Assembly: GCF_900129315.1 (NCBI RefSeq)
Contig: NZ_FQUS01000013.1
Location: forward strand, 1 to 64,000
DNA length: 64,000 nucleotides
DNA from: Fodinibius roseus
GTDB lineage: Bacteria; Bacteroidota; Rhodothermia; Balneolales; Balneolaceae
Reading direction: 5' to 3'
This document shows positions 51,094-59,216 of this stretch, piece after piece; position 1 is the stretch's first letter, and every line of letters begins with the position of its first letter. The notes beneath the pieces were generated by a model. It was given only the letters and a program-made list of their open reading frames with translations. It was not told where the DNA came from and did no database searches. The position numbers and the translations under genes are program-made.

Positions 51094-52299
51094 ATGACCT
51101 ACGATTTTATCATTGTCGGGGCCGGTATTGTCGGACTTTCCACCGCTTATAAACTTTCGGAGCGCTATCCGGATCTGGATATTCTGGTCCTGGAAAAGGA
51201 AGACCGTGTCGCAGCCCACCAGACCGGGAATAATTCGGGGGTGATCCATTCGGGCATCTATTATAAGCCGAACAGCTACCGCGCCAGGAATTGTGTGGAC
51301 GGGCGTCACCAGCTGGTTGATTTCTGCCGGAAATATAACGTAGATTATGAAATCTGCGGCAAAGTGATTGTGGCCACCGAAGAGGAGGATATTCCCCGGT
51401 TGGATGATATTTTCAAAACAGGCCGGATCAACGAGATTGAAGGCATCCGAAAAATCGGTCCCCGCGAACTGGCGGAGATCGAACCGCATGCCCGCGGCGT
51501 AAAAGCCATCCACGTGCCCTGCTCGGGTATCGTCGATTATGTGGGCGTCTGCAAACAGCTGAAGGAGCTGATTGCGGAAAGCGGGGGACAGCTACGCTTC
51601 GGACAGGAAGTTCGCCATGTCAACACCGATGGAAAGGGACTCTCGGTCGGTACCGGCACCGACCGGTTTCGAGGACGATACCTGATTAACTGCGCCGGCC
51701 TGTACAGCGACCGGGTGGCCCAATCGGCGGGTATCCGTCCCGATATCCAGATTGTCCCTTTCCGGGGCGAATATTTTGAGCTGAAACCGGAAGCCCGGCA
51801 TCTTGTTAACGGGCTCATTTACCCGATGCCCAACCCGGCGTTTCCCTTCCTGGGCGTTCATTTTACCAAAATGACCACCGGCGCGGTGGAGTGCGGTCCC
51901 AACGCCGTTTTTGCCTTCAAACGCGAAGGCTACGACAAGACCTCTTTCGATCTTAACGAGACCATCGAAACCCTCAACTTTCCCGGCTTCTGGAAGCTGG
52001 CGAAAGAGCACTGGAAAATGGGACTCGACGAGTGGTACCGTTCCTTTTCCAAACAGACCTTTGTCAGAGGACTGCAGAAGCTCGTGCCGGCCATCCGTCC
52101 CGAGCACCTGAGCGCTTCGCCTTCCGGGGTTCGGGCCATGGCCCTAAAGCCCGACGGCGAAATTCTGAATGACTTCCGGTTCGAGGTTACTGAAAACGAA
52201 ATCCATGTCCTCAATGCCCCGAGTCCCGCCGCCACGGCCGGACTTGCGATCGGTGATGAAATCGTCGGGCGGGCGGGGGACGCTTTCGGAACAGGGTGA
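51094..52299 (+). CDS. lhgO: L-2-hydroxyglutarate oxidase
   Basis: This FAD enzyme oxidises L-2-hydroxyglutarate to 2-oxoglutarate. The FAD motif is FIIVGAGIVGLSTAYKLSER at the N-terminus, and EKEDRVAAHQTGNNSGVIHS with the IYYKPNS block is typical of LhgO. FVRGLQKLVPAIRPEHL and NAPSPAATAGLAIG mark the C-terminus. At 401 residues it has family length. The next gene on the same strand also encodes a 2-hydroxyacid-type oxidoreductase 93 bases on, so the pair may handle hydroxyacids. Confidence 0.93.
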   Translation: MTYDFIIVGAGIVGLSTAYKLSERYPDLDILVLEKEDRVAAHQTGNNSGVIHSGIYYKPNSYRARNCVDGRHQLVDFCRKYNVDYEICGKVIVATEEEDIPRLDDIFKTGRINEIEGIRKIGPRELAEIEPHARGVKAIHVPCSGIVDYVGVCKQLKELIAESGGQLRFGQEVRHVNTDGKGLSVGTGTDRFRGRYLINCAGLYSDRVAQSAGIRPDIQIVPFRGEYFELKPEARHLVNGLIYPMPNPAFPFLGVHFTKMTTGAVECGPNAVFAFKREGYDKTSFDLNETIETLNFPGFWKLAKEHWKMGLDEWYRSFSKQTFVRGLQKLVPAIRPEHLSASPSGVRAMALKPDGEILNDFRFEVTENEIHVLNAPSPAATAGLAIGDEIVGRAGDAFGTG

Positions 52300-52392
52300 G
52301 ATGAATTTTGACGCGGCTTTTTTAATTTTTGTTTTGCTATTGCCGGTTATTTGTTAGCTTTTTTCAACGTATTTCTAACCCTAAGCCACACC

Positions 52393-55335
52393 ATGACATC
52401 AACGGCTCCCGATTTTTTTACCGACGAACAAACACGACGGCTTTATGCCACGGATGCCTCCAGTTATGAGGAATTGCCCAAAGCCGTGGCCTTCCCCGAG
52501 ACCACCCGGGAAGTTATTGATATCGTTACCTATGCGCGGCGGCAAGGGCTGTCCCTGACGGCGCGGGGAGCCGGTACCAGCCTGGCGGGACAGACGACCG
52601 GGGGTGGCATAGTGATGGATATCGGCCGCAATATGAACCGGATTATCAACATCGACGCGCAAAAGCAGGAAGCGCTGGTTCAGCCGGGCGTCATCCGGGA
52701 TACGCTCAACCGGGAAGCCTCCAGGCACAACCTGCTCTTTGGTCCCGATACCGCAACAACCAACCGCTGCATGCTGGGCGGCATGATCGGCAATAACTCC
52801 TGCGGACTCTTTTCCATCAAGCACAAAACTACCCGCGAGCACGTCCTCGAAATCGAAACCGTACTCAGCGACGGATCCAAAGCGGTGTTCAAGCCGCTTT
52901 CCCAGACCGAACTGGCGGCAAAAATGGAGCTTGACAGCCTGGAGGGACAAATTTACCGGGAGATGACAGGACTTCTCCGTGAACACAGCGATCGCATCCT
53001 TGCCAACTACCCTCATCCGGAGATCATCCGTCGCAATACCGGGTATGCGCTCGACCGGCTCTGCGAGATGGCCCCCTTTACCGAAGGGGGACGCCCCTTC
53101 AACCTGGCGGAGCTCCTCTGCGGCAGTGAAGGCACGCTGGCCATGACCACATCGGCAAAAGTAAAGCTGGTCTCCGAAGATCCCGCCCACGTAATGCTGG
53201 TTCCTCATTTTTCCTCTATCCGCGCCGCAATGGAAGCAACGGTAGAAGCCGTAGAAACGGGCCCCGCTGCAGTCGAGCTGGTCGATGATATCATCCTGAA
53301 TGCTACAAAAGGCAATATCGAGCAACAAAAAAACAGGTTTTTCCTGCAGGGTGAACCCAAAGGTATCCTGATCATCCAGTTCGATGGAAAAAATATCAGC
53401 CGGCTCAAAGCAAAAGCGCAACGGCTTGCTGATAAGCTTCAGAAGCGCAACCTTACCTCTTCCGCAGCCCTTATTACGGACCCCGAAAAAATAGATCGCG
53501 TCTGGCAACTTCGGAAAGCCGGGCTGGGACTTCTTATGGGACTGGGTTCCAAAGGACGAACTCCCACCTTCTGTGAAGATACGGCGGTTCGTGTGCCTGA
53601 TCTGCCTGACTATGTGGATGATTTCCAGCGGATACTTGACAGGCATAATGCCAACTGTGTCTTTTATGCCCACGCTTCGGTGGGCGAGCTGCACCTGCGT
53701 CCGGTCATCAACCTGAAGGAGAAAGATGAAATTCAAAAAATGAAAACGATGGCCGGAGAAATCGCCGATTTGGTCCGAAGCTACCGCGGTTCGCTCTCCG
53801 GAGAACACGGCGACGGGAGAGCGCGCGCGCCGTATATCGAAAAAGTACTCGGGACGGAGATGATGCCGCTTCTGAGGCGGGTCAAGCAAATCTGGGATCC
53901 AGGAAATATTTTCAATCCGGGCAAAATTGTAAATCCAAAGCCGATGGAACAGGACCTGCGCTACTCTCCCGCCTACCAGCCCCCCGAAGTAGATACCCAG
54001 TTCAACTGGCGAAAAGAGGAGAGCTTCGCCGATGCATTGGAGCTCTGCAACGGGGCGGGCGTCTGCCGCAAACTGGCCGACAGCGGCGGCACCATGTGCC
54101 CCTCTTACATGGCCACCCGGGAAGAAAAGGATTCCACGCGCGGACGGGCCAACCTTTTCCGCCAGCTCTTTTCCGGCCGACAGCAAGAGGCCTTCCGGTC
54201 CGGGGAACTGCGCGATGCCCTCGACCTCTGCCTCAGCTGCAAAGCATGCAAAAGCGAGTGTCCCGCCAATGTGGACATGGCCCGCATGAAAGCTGAGTTT
54301 ATGCAGGGTTGGCACGAGGATAAGGGCATCAGCCCGGGAGAACGATTCTTCGGACAGGCTGCCAGGATCTACCCACTGGCCGGTATATGGCCACGGCTTT
54401 CCAACTGGATGATGCGCCAGCCGGCCGTCAAGGAAGTGCTGCAGCAGTGGCTCGGCATTGACAAGCGAAGGGACCTTCCCGCTTTTGCTCCCCAGCCGTT
54501 TATGGAATGGTATCAGAAACGCAGCAAGTCATCCGACCCTCGCCGGCGCGGTTCAGCACAGGCTAATGACCTTCAATCCCTTCCGGAAACCGCCGGCGGC
54601 GGACAAAAGGTGGTGCTTCTCATCGACATTTTTACCAACTACCACGATCCGGAGATCGCCAGGGCGGCCGTTCGTTTTCTGGAGGCTACGGGTCACCAGA
54701 TTATTATTCCCGGTTTCCATGAGTTGGGACGTCCCCAGCTCTCCAAAGGGATGGTTAAGCATGCCAAAAAAGTACTTGATCAAAACCTGCCGCGGCTCGC
54801 CACCTATGCCAACCGCGGCTTCCCGATCGTGGGACTGGAACCTTCCGAGATATTGACGCTCCGGGATGAGTACCTGGACCTTTGTGACGATGAGCAGCTG
54901 ACTTCTGCTGAAATGGTAGCGGCGCAAAGCTTTACTTTTGAAGAGTTCGCCCGGAAGGTGTTATCGGCAGCATCGAACAATACACCCCCTCCATCCGGCA
55001 CACGCAAGGTATATATCCATGGGCACTGCCACGCCAAGGCTCTGATCGGAAACAGCGCAACCCGGCAGGCCCTGCAGCTGTCCGGCTATGAAACAGACGT
55101 CCTGCAGACCGGCTGCTGCGGGATGGCAGGCAGCTTCGGCTATGAGAAAGATCACTACGAGGTCTCCATGGATATCGGAGAGCTCACCCTTTTCCCTGCG
55201 GTGCGCTCCCTGCCCGACGAGGCCCTGGTCTGCGCTCCGGGATTTTCATGCCGGCATCAGATCAGCGATGGGGTGGGAAAGCGGGCGTGGCATCCGGCGG
55301 AACTTATGGCCGAGCGGGTGGGAATTGGGAATTAG
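52393..55335 (+). CDS. FAD-linked oxidase fused to Fe-S/CCG domains (GlcD-GlcF-like)
   Basis: I choose the ATG at 52393 (MTSTAPDFFTDEQTRRLYAT, 980 residues), because the longer frame begins with TTG and a poor N-terminus. An FAD-binding domain of the GlcD type (LTARGAGTSLAGQTTGGGIV and GGMIGNNSCG) is followed by the FAD-oxidase C domain (GSLSGEHGDGRARAPYIEKV). Then come two 4Fe-4S motifs (CNGAGVCRK with CPSY and CLSCKACKSECP) and CCG repeats (GHCHAKAL, TGCCGMAGSFGYE) typical of GlcF/heterodisulfide reductase-like subunits. It likely oxidises a 2-hydroxyacid such as D-lactate or glycolate and passes electrons to quinone. The substrate is not certain. Confidence 0.9.
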   Translation: MTSTAPDFFTDEQTRRLYATDASSYEELPKAVAFPETTREVIDIVTYARRQGLSLTARGAGTSLAGQTTGGGIVMDIGRNMNRIINIDAQKQEALVQPGVIRDTLNREASRHNLLFGPDTATTNRCMLGGMIGNNSCGLFSIKHKTTREHVLEIETVLSDGSKAVFKPLSQTELAAKMELDSLEGQIYREMTGLLREHSDRILANYPHPEIIRRNTGYALDRLCEMAPFTEGGRPFNLAELLCGSEGTLAMTTSAKVKLVSEDPAHVMLVPHFSSIRAAMEATVEAVETGPAAVELVDDIILNATKGNIEQQKNRFFLQGEPKGILIIQFDGKNISRLKAKAQRLADKLQKRNLTSSAALITDPEKIDRVWQLRKAGLGLLMGLGSKGRTPTFCEDTAVRVPDLPDYVDDFQRILDRHNANCVFYAHASVGELHLRPVINLKEKDEIQKMKTMAGEIADLVRSYRGSLSGEHGDGRARAPYIEKVLGTEMMPLLRRVKQIWDPGNIFNPGKIVNPKPMEQDLRYSPAYQPPEVDTQFNWRKEESFADALELCNGAGVCRKLADSGGTMCPSYMATREEKDSTRGRANLFRQLFSGRQQEAFRSGELRDALDLCLSCKACKSECPANVDMARMKAEFMQGWHEDKGISPGERFFGQAARIYPLAGIWPRLSNWMMRQPAVKEVLQQWLGIDKRRDLPAFAPQPFMEWYQKRSKSSDPRRRGSAQANDLQSLPETAGGGQKVVLLIDIFTNYHDPEIARAAVRFLEATGHQIIIPGFHELGRPQLSKGMVKHAKKVLDQNLPRLATYANRGFPIVGLEPSEILTLRDEYLDLCDDEQLTSAEMVAAQSFTFEEFARKVLSAASNNTPPPSGTRKVYIHGHCHAKALIGNSATRQALQLSGYETDVLQTGCCGMAGSFGYEKDHYEVSMDIGELTLFPAVRSLPDEALVCAPGFSCRHQISDGVGKRAWHPAELMAERVGIGN

Positions 55336-55403
55336 GAATTGAGAATTAGGGATTGGAATATAGAGGATTGACTCGTTTACAGCCATTGGAGGGTGCATGC
55401 GAA
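55330..55403. repeat. ATTAGGAATT and ATTGACTCGTTT dispersed repeat, copy 1
   Basis: After the oxidoreductase stop comes GAATTAGGAATTGAGAATTA, then at 55367-55403 a 37-base block starting ATTGACTCGTTT. It matches 57136-57172 at 30 of 37 positions. Confidence 0.6.
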
Positions 55404-55574
55404 TCGGTTGACTTCAACGATTTGATGCTTGGCCGGCCCAGTGACCGCAGTTCCGCTCGCATTCGATCGCAGAGCACGTGAGGATTATCTTTTTACTTAT
55501 TGCTTAATCGGTTATCAATAGCTTATTTACACCTGTATATCATTTTTTAACCATCTGCTTTAATCTCCGGGCTT

Positions 55575-56567
55575 ATGAATTTTTCTCGAAAGGATTTTCT
55601 GCGCACTTCTATTCTCACCTCGGCGGGACTGCTCCCAGGCCTGAATGCTCTTGACGACAATCTCTTCTCCTCCCCACAAAATCGTCCCCACAGCCATACA
55701 CAGGAGGATACCGGCTGCAGCATCTCCATTTTTTCCAAGCATCTCCAATGGCTGGACTACCCGGAGATGGCACAGGTGGCGGCGGACCTGGGATTCGACG
55801 GAGTGGATCTGACGGTACGCCCCGGGGGACATGTGTTGCCGGAACATGCGGAACGGGACCTGCCCCGGGCCGTGGAGGCCGTCCGGGAAGCGGGACTCGA
55901 AGTCCATATGATCAGCACGGCGATCGGAGATCCCGATGAGGAGCATACCGAAGCGATACTCAAGACAGCAAGCCGGCTGGACATCGGCCATTACCGCACC
56001 GACTGGTTTCCCTATGATGAAACCAAAAATGTGACGCAAAACCTGGAGGCGTTCCGTTCAAAGCTGCAGCGGCTGGCGGAAATAAATAGCATTTATGGGA
56101 TTCAGGGCGATTATCAGAATCATGCCGGCACCAGCTTCGGGGCGTCGATCTGGGACTTGTGGCTTGTTTTAAAAGAAATGGATACCGGGTGGATCGGATC
56201 CCAGTATGATATCAGACATGCGACCGTTGAAGGGGCCCGTTCGTGGCAAAATGGATTTGCCGCAATTCATCCATATATCGGCACCCTCGATATCAAAGAT
56301 TTTCACTGGGTGAAATCAGAGGGCCGGTGGCAGGAACAAAATGTTCCCCTGGGAGAAGGAATGGTCGACTTTCAAACGTATTTTGAGCTGCTGAAAGAAC
56401 ATAATGTGCAGGTCCCCATCTCCCTTCACTATGAGTACGACCTCGGAGGAGCCAACCATGGAGCCACCACGCTCACAACAGGCCGGGGGGAGGTCTTGGC
56501 CGCCTTCCGGAGGGACCTCGGTATCCTCGACCGCTGGCTCGGGGATGCTGGACTGGAAAGGGGATAA
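55575..56567 (+). CDS. Sugar phosphate isomerase/epimerase-like TIM barrel, exported
   Basis: A Tat-like signal (NFSRKDFLRTS, then a hydrophobic stretch with LLPGLNAL) suggests export. The pair is RK instead of RR, so the route is uncertain. The rest is a xylose-isomerase-like TIM barrel: LGFDGVDLTVRPGGHVLPEH, QGDYQNHAGTSFGA, GSQYDIRHATVEGARSW, LDIKDFHWVKSEGRWQEQNV and SLHYEYDL, with conserved His, Asp and Glu positions for a metal. The substrate is unknown. Such genes often act in sugar or inositol metabolism. Confidence 0.82.
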   Translation: MNFSRKDFLRTSILTSAGLLPGLNALDDNLFSSPQNRPHSHTQEDTGCSISIFSKHLQWLDYPEMAQVAADLGFDGVDLTVRPGGHVLPEHAERDLPRAVEAVREAGLEVHMISTAIGDPDEEHTEAILKTASRLDIGHYRTDWFPYDETKNVTQNLEAFRSKLQRLAEINSIYGIQGDYQNHAGTSFGASIWDLWLVLKEMDTGWIGSQYDIRHATVEGARSWQNGFAAIHPYIGTLDIKDFHWVKSEGRWQEQNVPLGEGMVDFQTYFELLKEHNVQVPISLHYEYDLGGANHGATTLTTGRGEVLAAFRRDLGILDRWLGDAGLERG

Positions 56568-56728
56568 TATTCGAAATTCTGAGGTCCAGGGCCCCGGGCC
56601 CACGGAAGAAGGGTTCTGTTATCCTAACCTTTTCTACCATCAAAGGTTAGAGTTCCGTATCCGCGGGGAAGAACTGTTACTGGCAACCGGGCATGATTAG
56701 AAACCGGACAGGGAACCGTACCCGGTAA

Positions 56729-57112
56729 TTATTCCTCCTCTTTTTCGATCGGGTAGCCTGCCTCGGTCCAGGACCGGAATCCACCGGACAGGGATTTTAC
56801 GTTGCGATACCCCATTTTCTGAAGACTGTCGGCGGCCAGCGCCGAACGGTATCCGCCCCCGCAGTAGAGGATAAGCTCTTCATCCACATCCGGATATTCT
56901 TCCTCAATGTCCCGCTCAACAACACCCCTTCCAAGGTATTCGGCCTCCGAAATATGCGATTTTTTCCACTCATCCTGCTCACGGACATCCAGCAGGACAA
57001 ACTCTTCACCGGCTTCCATTTTCTCTTTTACGTCCTCGGGAGTAACCTCCTCTATGCGGGTCTTCGCATCGTCGACTAACGTTACAAATCGTTCTGAATG
57101 ATGTTTTCCCAT
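56729..57112 (-). CDS. Rhodanese-like domain protein
   Basis: A single rhodanese domain of 127 residues. The CH2A-like segment is EEFVLLDVREQDEWKKSHIS, and the active loop is YCGGGYRSALAADSL with C84. It ends with SGGFRSWTEAGYPIEKEEE. It is likely a cytoplasmic sulfurtransferase of unknown partner. It is a single gene between the TIM-barrel protein and recN, with repeat copy 2 just upstream of its start. Confidence 0.93.
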   Translation of the reverse strand: MGKHHSERFVTLVDDAKTRIEEVTPEDVKEKMEAGEEFVLLDVREQDEWKKSHISEAEYLGRGVVERDIEEEYPDVDEELILYCGGGYRSALAADSLQKMGYRNVKSLSGGFRSWTEAGYPIEKEEE

Positions 57113-57128
57113 AATGCTATGATTTAAT

Positions 57129-57172
57129 ATTAGGAATTGACTCGTTTCCGGCCGCTGCAGGGTACATACGAA
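57129..57172. repeat. ATTAGGAATT and ATTGACTCGTTT dispersed repeat, copy 2
   Basis: ATTAGGAATTGACTCGTTTC begins this copy, in which the two motifs directly adjoin. It is 30/37 identical to 55367-55403 and lies 17 bases upstream of the rhodanese ATG. Confidence 0.6.
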
Positions 57173-57343
57173 GCTGCAGATCTACACGGTTTCAGGGTTA
57201 CTTCCTTCAACAATATTTTGTACCACAAAGTGCGAGCGTCCGTTCAAGCCTCAAGGCATGAATGTTCCCACCCGCGGGCGTCGGACGCTAACAGCCGGGT
57301 ATTGATATTGCAATAGATTTCCTGACCTCATACAGGTCTGCGC

Positions 57344-59062
57344 CTAATTAGAAAACGTGTTTTTCTCAATTAGCTCGCGGGCACTGGTAAGGGTGGAATC
57401 GGTAATCATTTCGCCGCTCATCAGGGTGGCGACTTCACGGACATGCTCATCGTCATCCAGCGGCACAATTTGGGAAACCGTGCGGCCGTCGCTTTCCACT
57501 TTCCGGACTTTATAGTGCTGGTGGGCCTGACTGGCAATCTGGGGCTGATGCGTAATCGCTATAATCTGACACTTCTTCGAGAGCCGCCGCATGGTCCGTC
57601 CCACTTTCTCCGAAATTTCTCCGCTTATGCCCGTATCGATCTCATCAAAAATCATGACCGGCAGGCTTTGCTCGCGGGCGATAATTGATTTCAACGCCAG
57701 CATCACCCGGCTGATCTCACCGCCAGAGGCAATCTTTGCCAACGGTTTGGGCTCTTCTCCCTTGTTGGTTGATATAAAAAGCCGGATATCATCACAGCCG
57801 TGCTCAGTGCACTCGACCGGCCGGCCGTCAATGGTTATCCATCCGCGCTCTTCCGAGGCGATCATCCAGTCCACCCGCACGTCGAAATCAGCGTGCGGGA
57901 TGCCCATCTCTTCCAGCTCCTCTTCGATCTGCTTGCTGATCATCGCACCTGTTTGTCGGCGAACCTCATGCAGGTCTCGGGCCGCTTCGGCCAGCGATTC
58001 GGCCTGATCACGGATCTGCGCCTCGATCTTCTCAATTTCAAGGTCAAAATTTTCGGCCAGATTCAGCTCTTCTCGTATTTCCTGCAGATATTGGATCATT
58101 TCGGGTATCGTGCGGTGATACTTCTTTCGCAGCCTGTTCAGTTCATGCTGCCGGCTGCGGAGCTTCTCCAATCTATTGGGATTAAATTCAATGCTGCTCC
58201 GGTATCGCTCGGCAAACTGGACCGTCTCCTGGATGGTAATACGCGCCGAAGTAATCTCTTCGAGGTAATTCTCGAAGTCGGGTTCAATCCGGGCAATATC
58301 CTCGAGGTGCAGCTTGACCCGGTTCAGCAGATCCACTACATTCAGCTCATTCTCACGGCCGATCTCCACAATGGAAGCCGCTTTTTGATCCAGCTCCTCC
58401 GCATTATCCAGCAGGTGCATTTCGGCTTCCAGCTCCTCCTCTTCGCGGGGATCGAGCTCAGCCTCCTCCAGCTCCTGTACCTGAAAGCGGTAGAGTTCGA
58501 CCTTCTCCTGCAGCTCACGCTCCCGCTTCCTGAGCTTTTGCAATCTCTTCCGCAACCCCAGCATCTGTTCATATTCCCGCCGGTAGACCTTCTGTTTCGG
58601 CGCCACGCTCTCAAACCCATCCACCACTGCGCGGTGGTTCTCCTCTTTCAACAGGAGCTGATGATCGTGCTGCCCATGCAGGTCCACCAAAAAGTTGCCG
58701 ACCTGCTTCAGTACGGAAATGGTCACCGGCGTATCGTTGATAAAGGCCCGGCTGCCCGAGGATCGTATCTCCCGCCGTAATATCAGTTCCGGGCGCAGCT
58801 CTACCGCGTGCTCTTTGAGCAGGGGTTCGAATGCTCCGTGATCATCGACCTTCAGAATAGCTTCGGCAATCGCTTTGTCGGCGCCCTGCCGTATCACTTC
58901 GGTATCCGCGCGTTCCCCCAGGATCATATTCAGGGCACCGATGATGATGGACTTCCCCGCTCCCGTCTGTCCCGTCAGGATATTGAGTCCTTCCCGGAAG
59001 GAAACTTCCAGCTCGTCAATCAGGGCAAAATCTTTTATATACAGCGATTGTATCATAGTCAC
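57344..59062 (-). CDS. recN: DNA repair protein RecN
   Basis: An SMC-like ATPase for double-strand break repair. Walker A is TGQTGAGKSIIIGALNMILG near residues 30-50. A long coiled coil fills the middle, and the C-terminal signature is LAKIASGGEISRVMLALKSI with Walker B PVMIFDEIDTGISG. At 572 residues it has family length. It is divergent from the large zinc protease downstream. Confidence 0.96.
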   Translation of the reverse strand: MTMIQSLYIKDFALIDELEVSFREGLNILTGQTGAGKSIIIGALNMILGERADTEVIRQGADKAIAEAILKVDDHGAFEPLLKEHAVELRPELILRREIRSSGSRAFINDTPVTISVLKQVGNFLVDLHGQHDHQLLLKEENHRAVVDGFESVAPKQKVYRREYEQMLGLRKRLQKLRKRERELQEKVELYRFQVQELEEAELDPREEEELEAEMHLLDNAEELDQKAASIVEIGRENELNVVDLLNRVKLHLEDIARIEPDFENYLEEITSARITIQETVQFAERYRSSIEFNPNRLEKLRSRQHELNRLRKKYHRTIPEMIQYLQEIREELNLAENFDLEIEKIEAQIRDQAESLAEAARDLHEVRRQTGAMISKQIEEELEEMGIPHADFDVRVDWMIASEERGWITIDGRPVECTEHGCDDIRLFISTNKGEEPKPLAKIASGGEISRVMLALKSIIAREQSLPVMIFDEIDTGISGEISEKVGRTMRRLSKKCQIIAITHQPQIASQAHQHYKVRKVESDGRTVSQIVPLDDDEHVREVATLMSGEMITDSTLTSARELIEKNTFSN

Positions 59063-59216
59063 CTGTTTTCAAATTAACGCCTCAATGTACAAAGCAGCAG
59101 ACAGAAATGCTCCATTCCGCCGAATGTTGGAATAAAATCGTCCAGGAACTTGTTTGGTTGCGCAAAAGCAGTTAATTCGTTACGCTTCGACTGAATGGGA
59201 ACAAATTCTTTCTGCT

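Noticed and set aside
52399-54315. 638-codon minus-strand frame opposite the GlcD/GlcF fusion
   Set aside because: Long because of GC-rich codon bias. The plus-strand frame has the FAD and Fe-S motifs.
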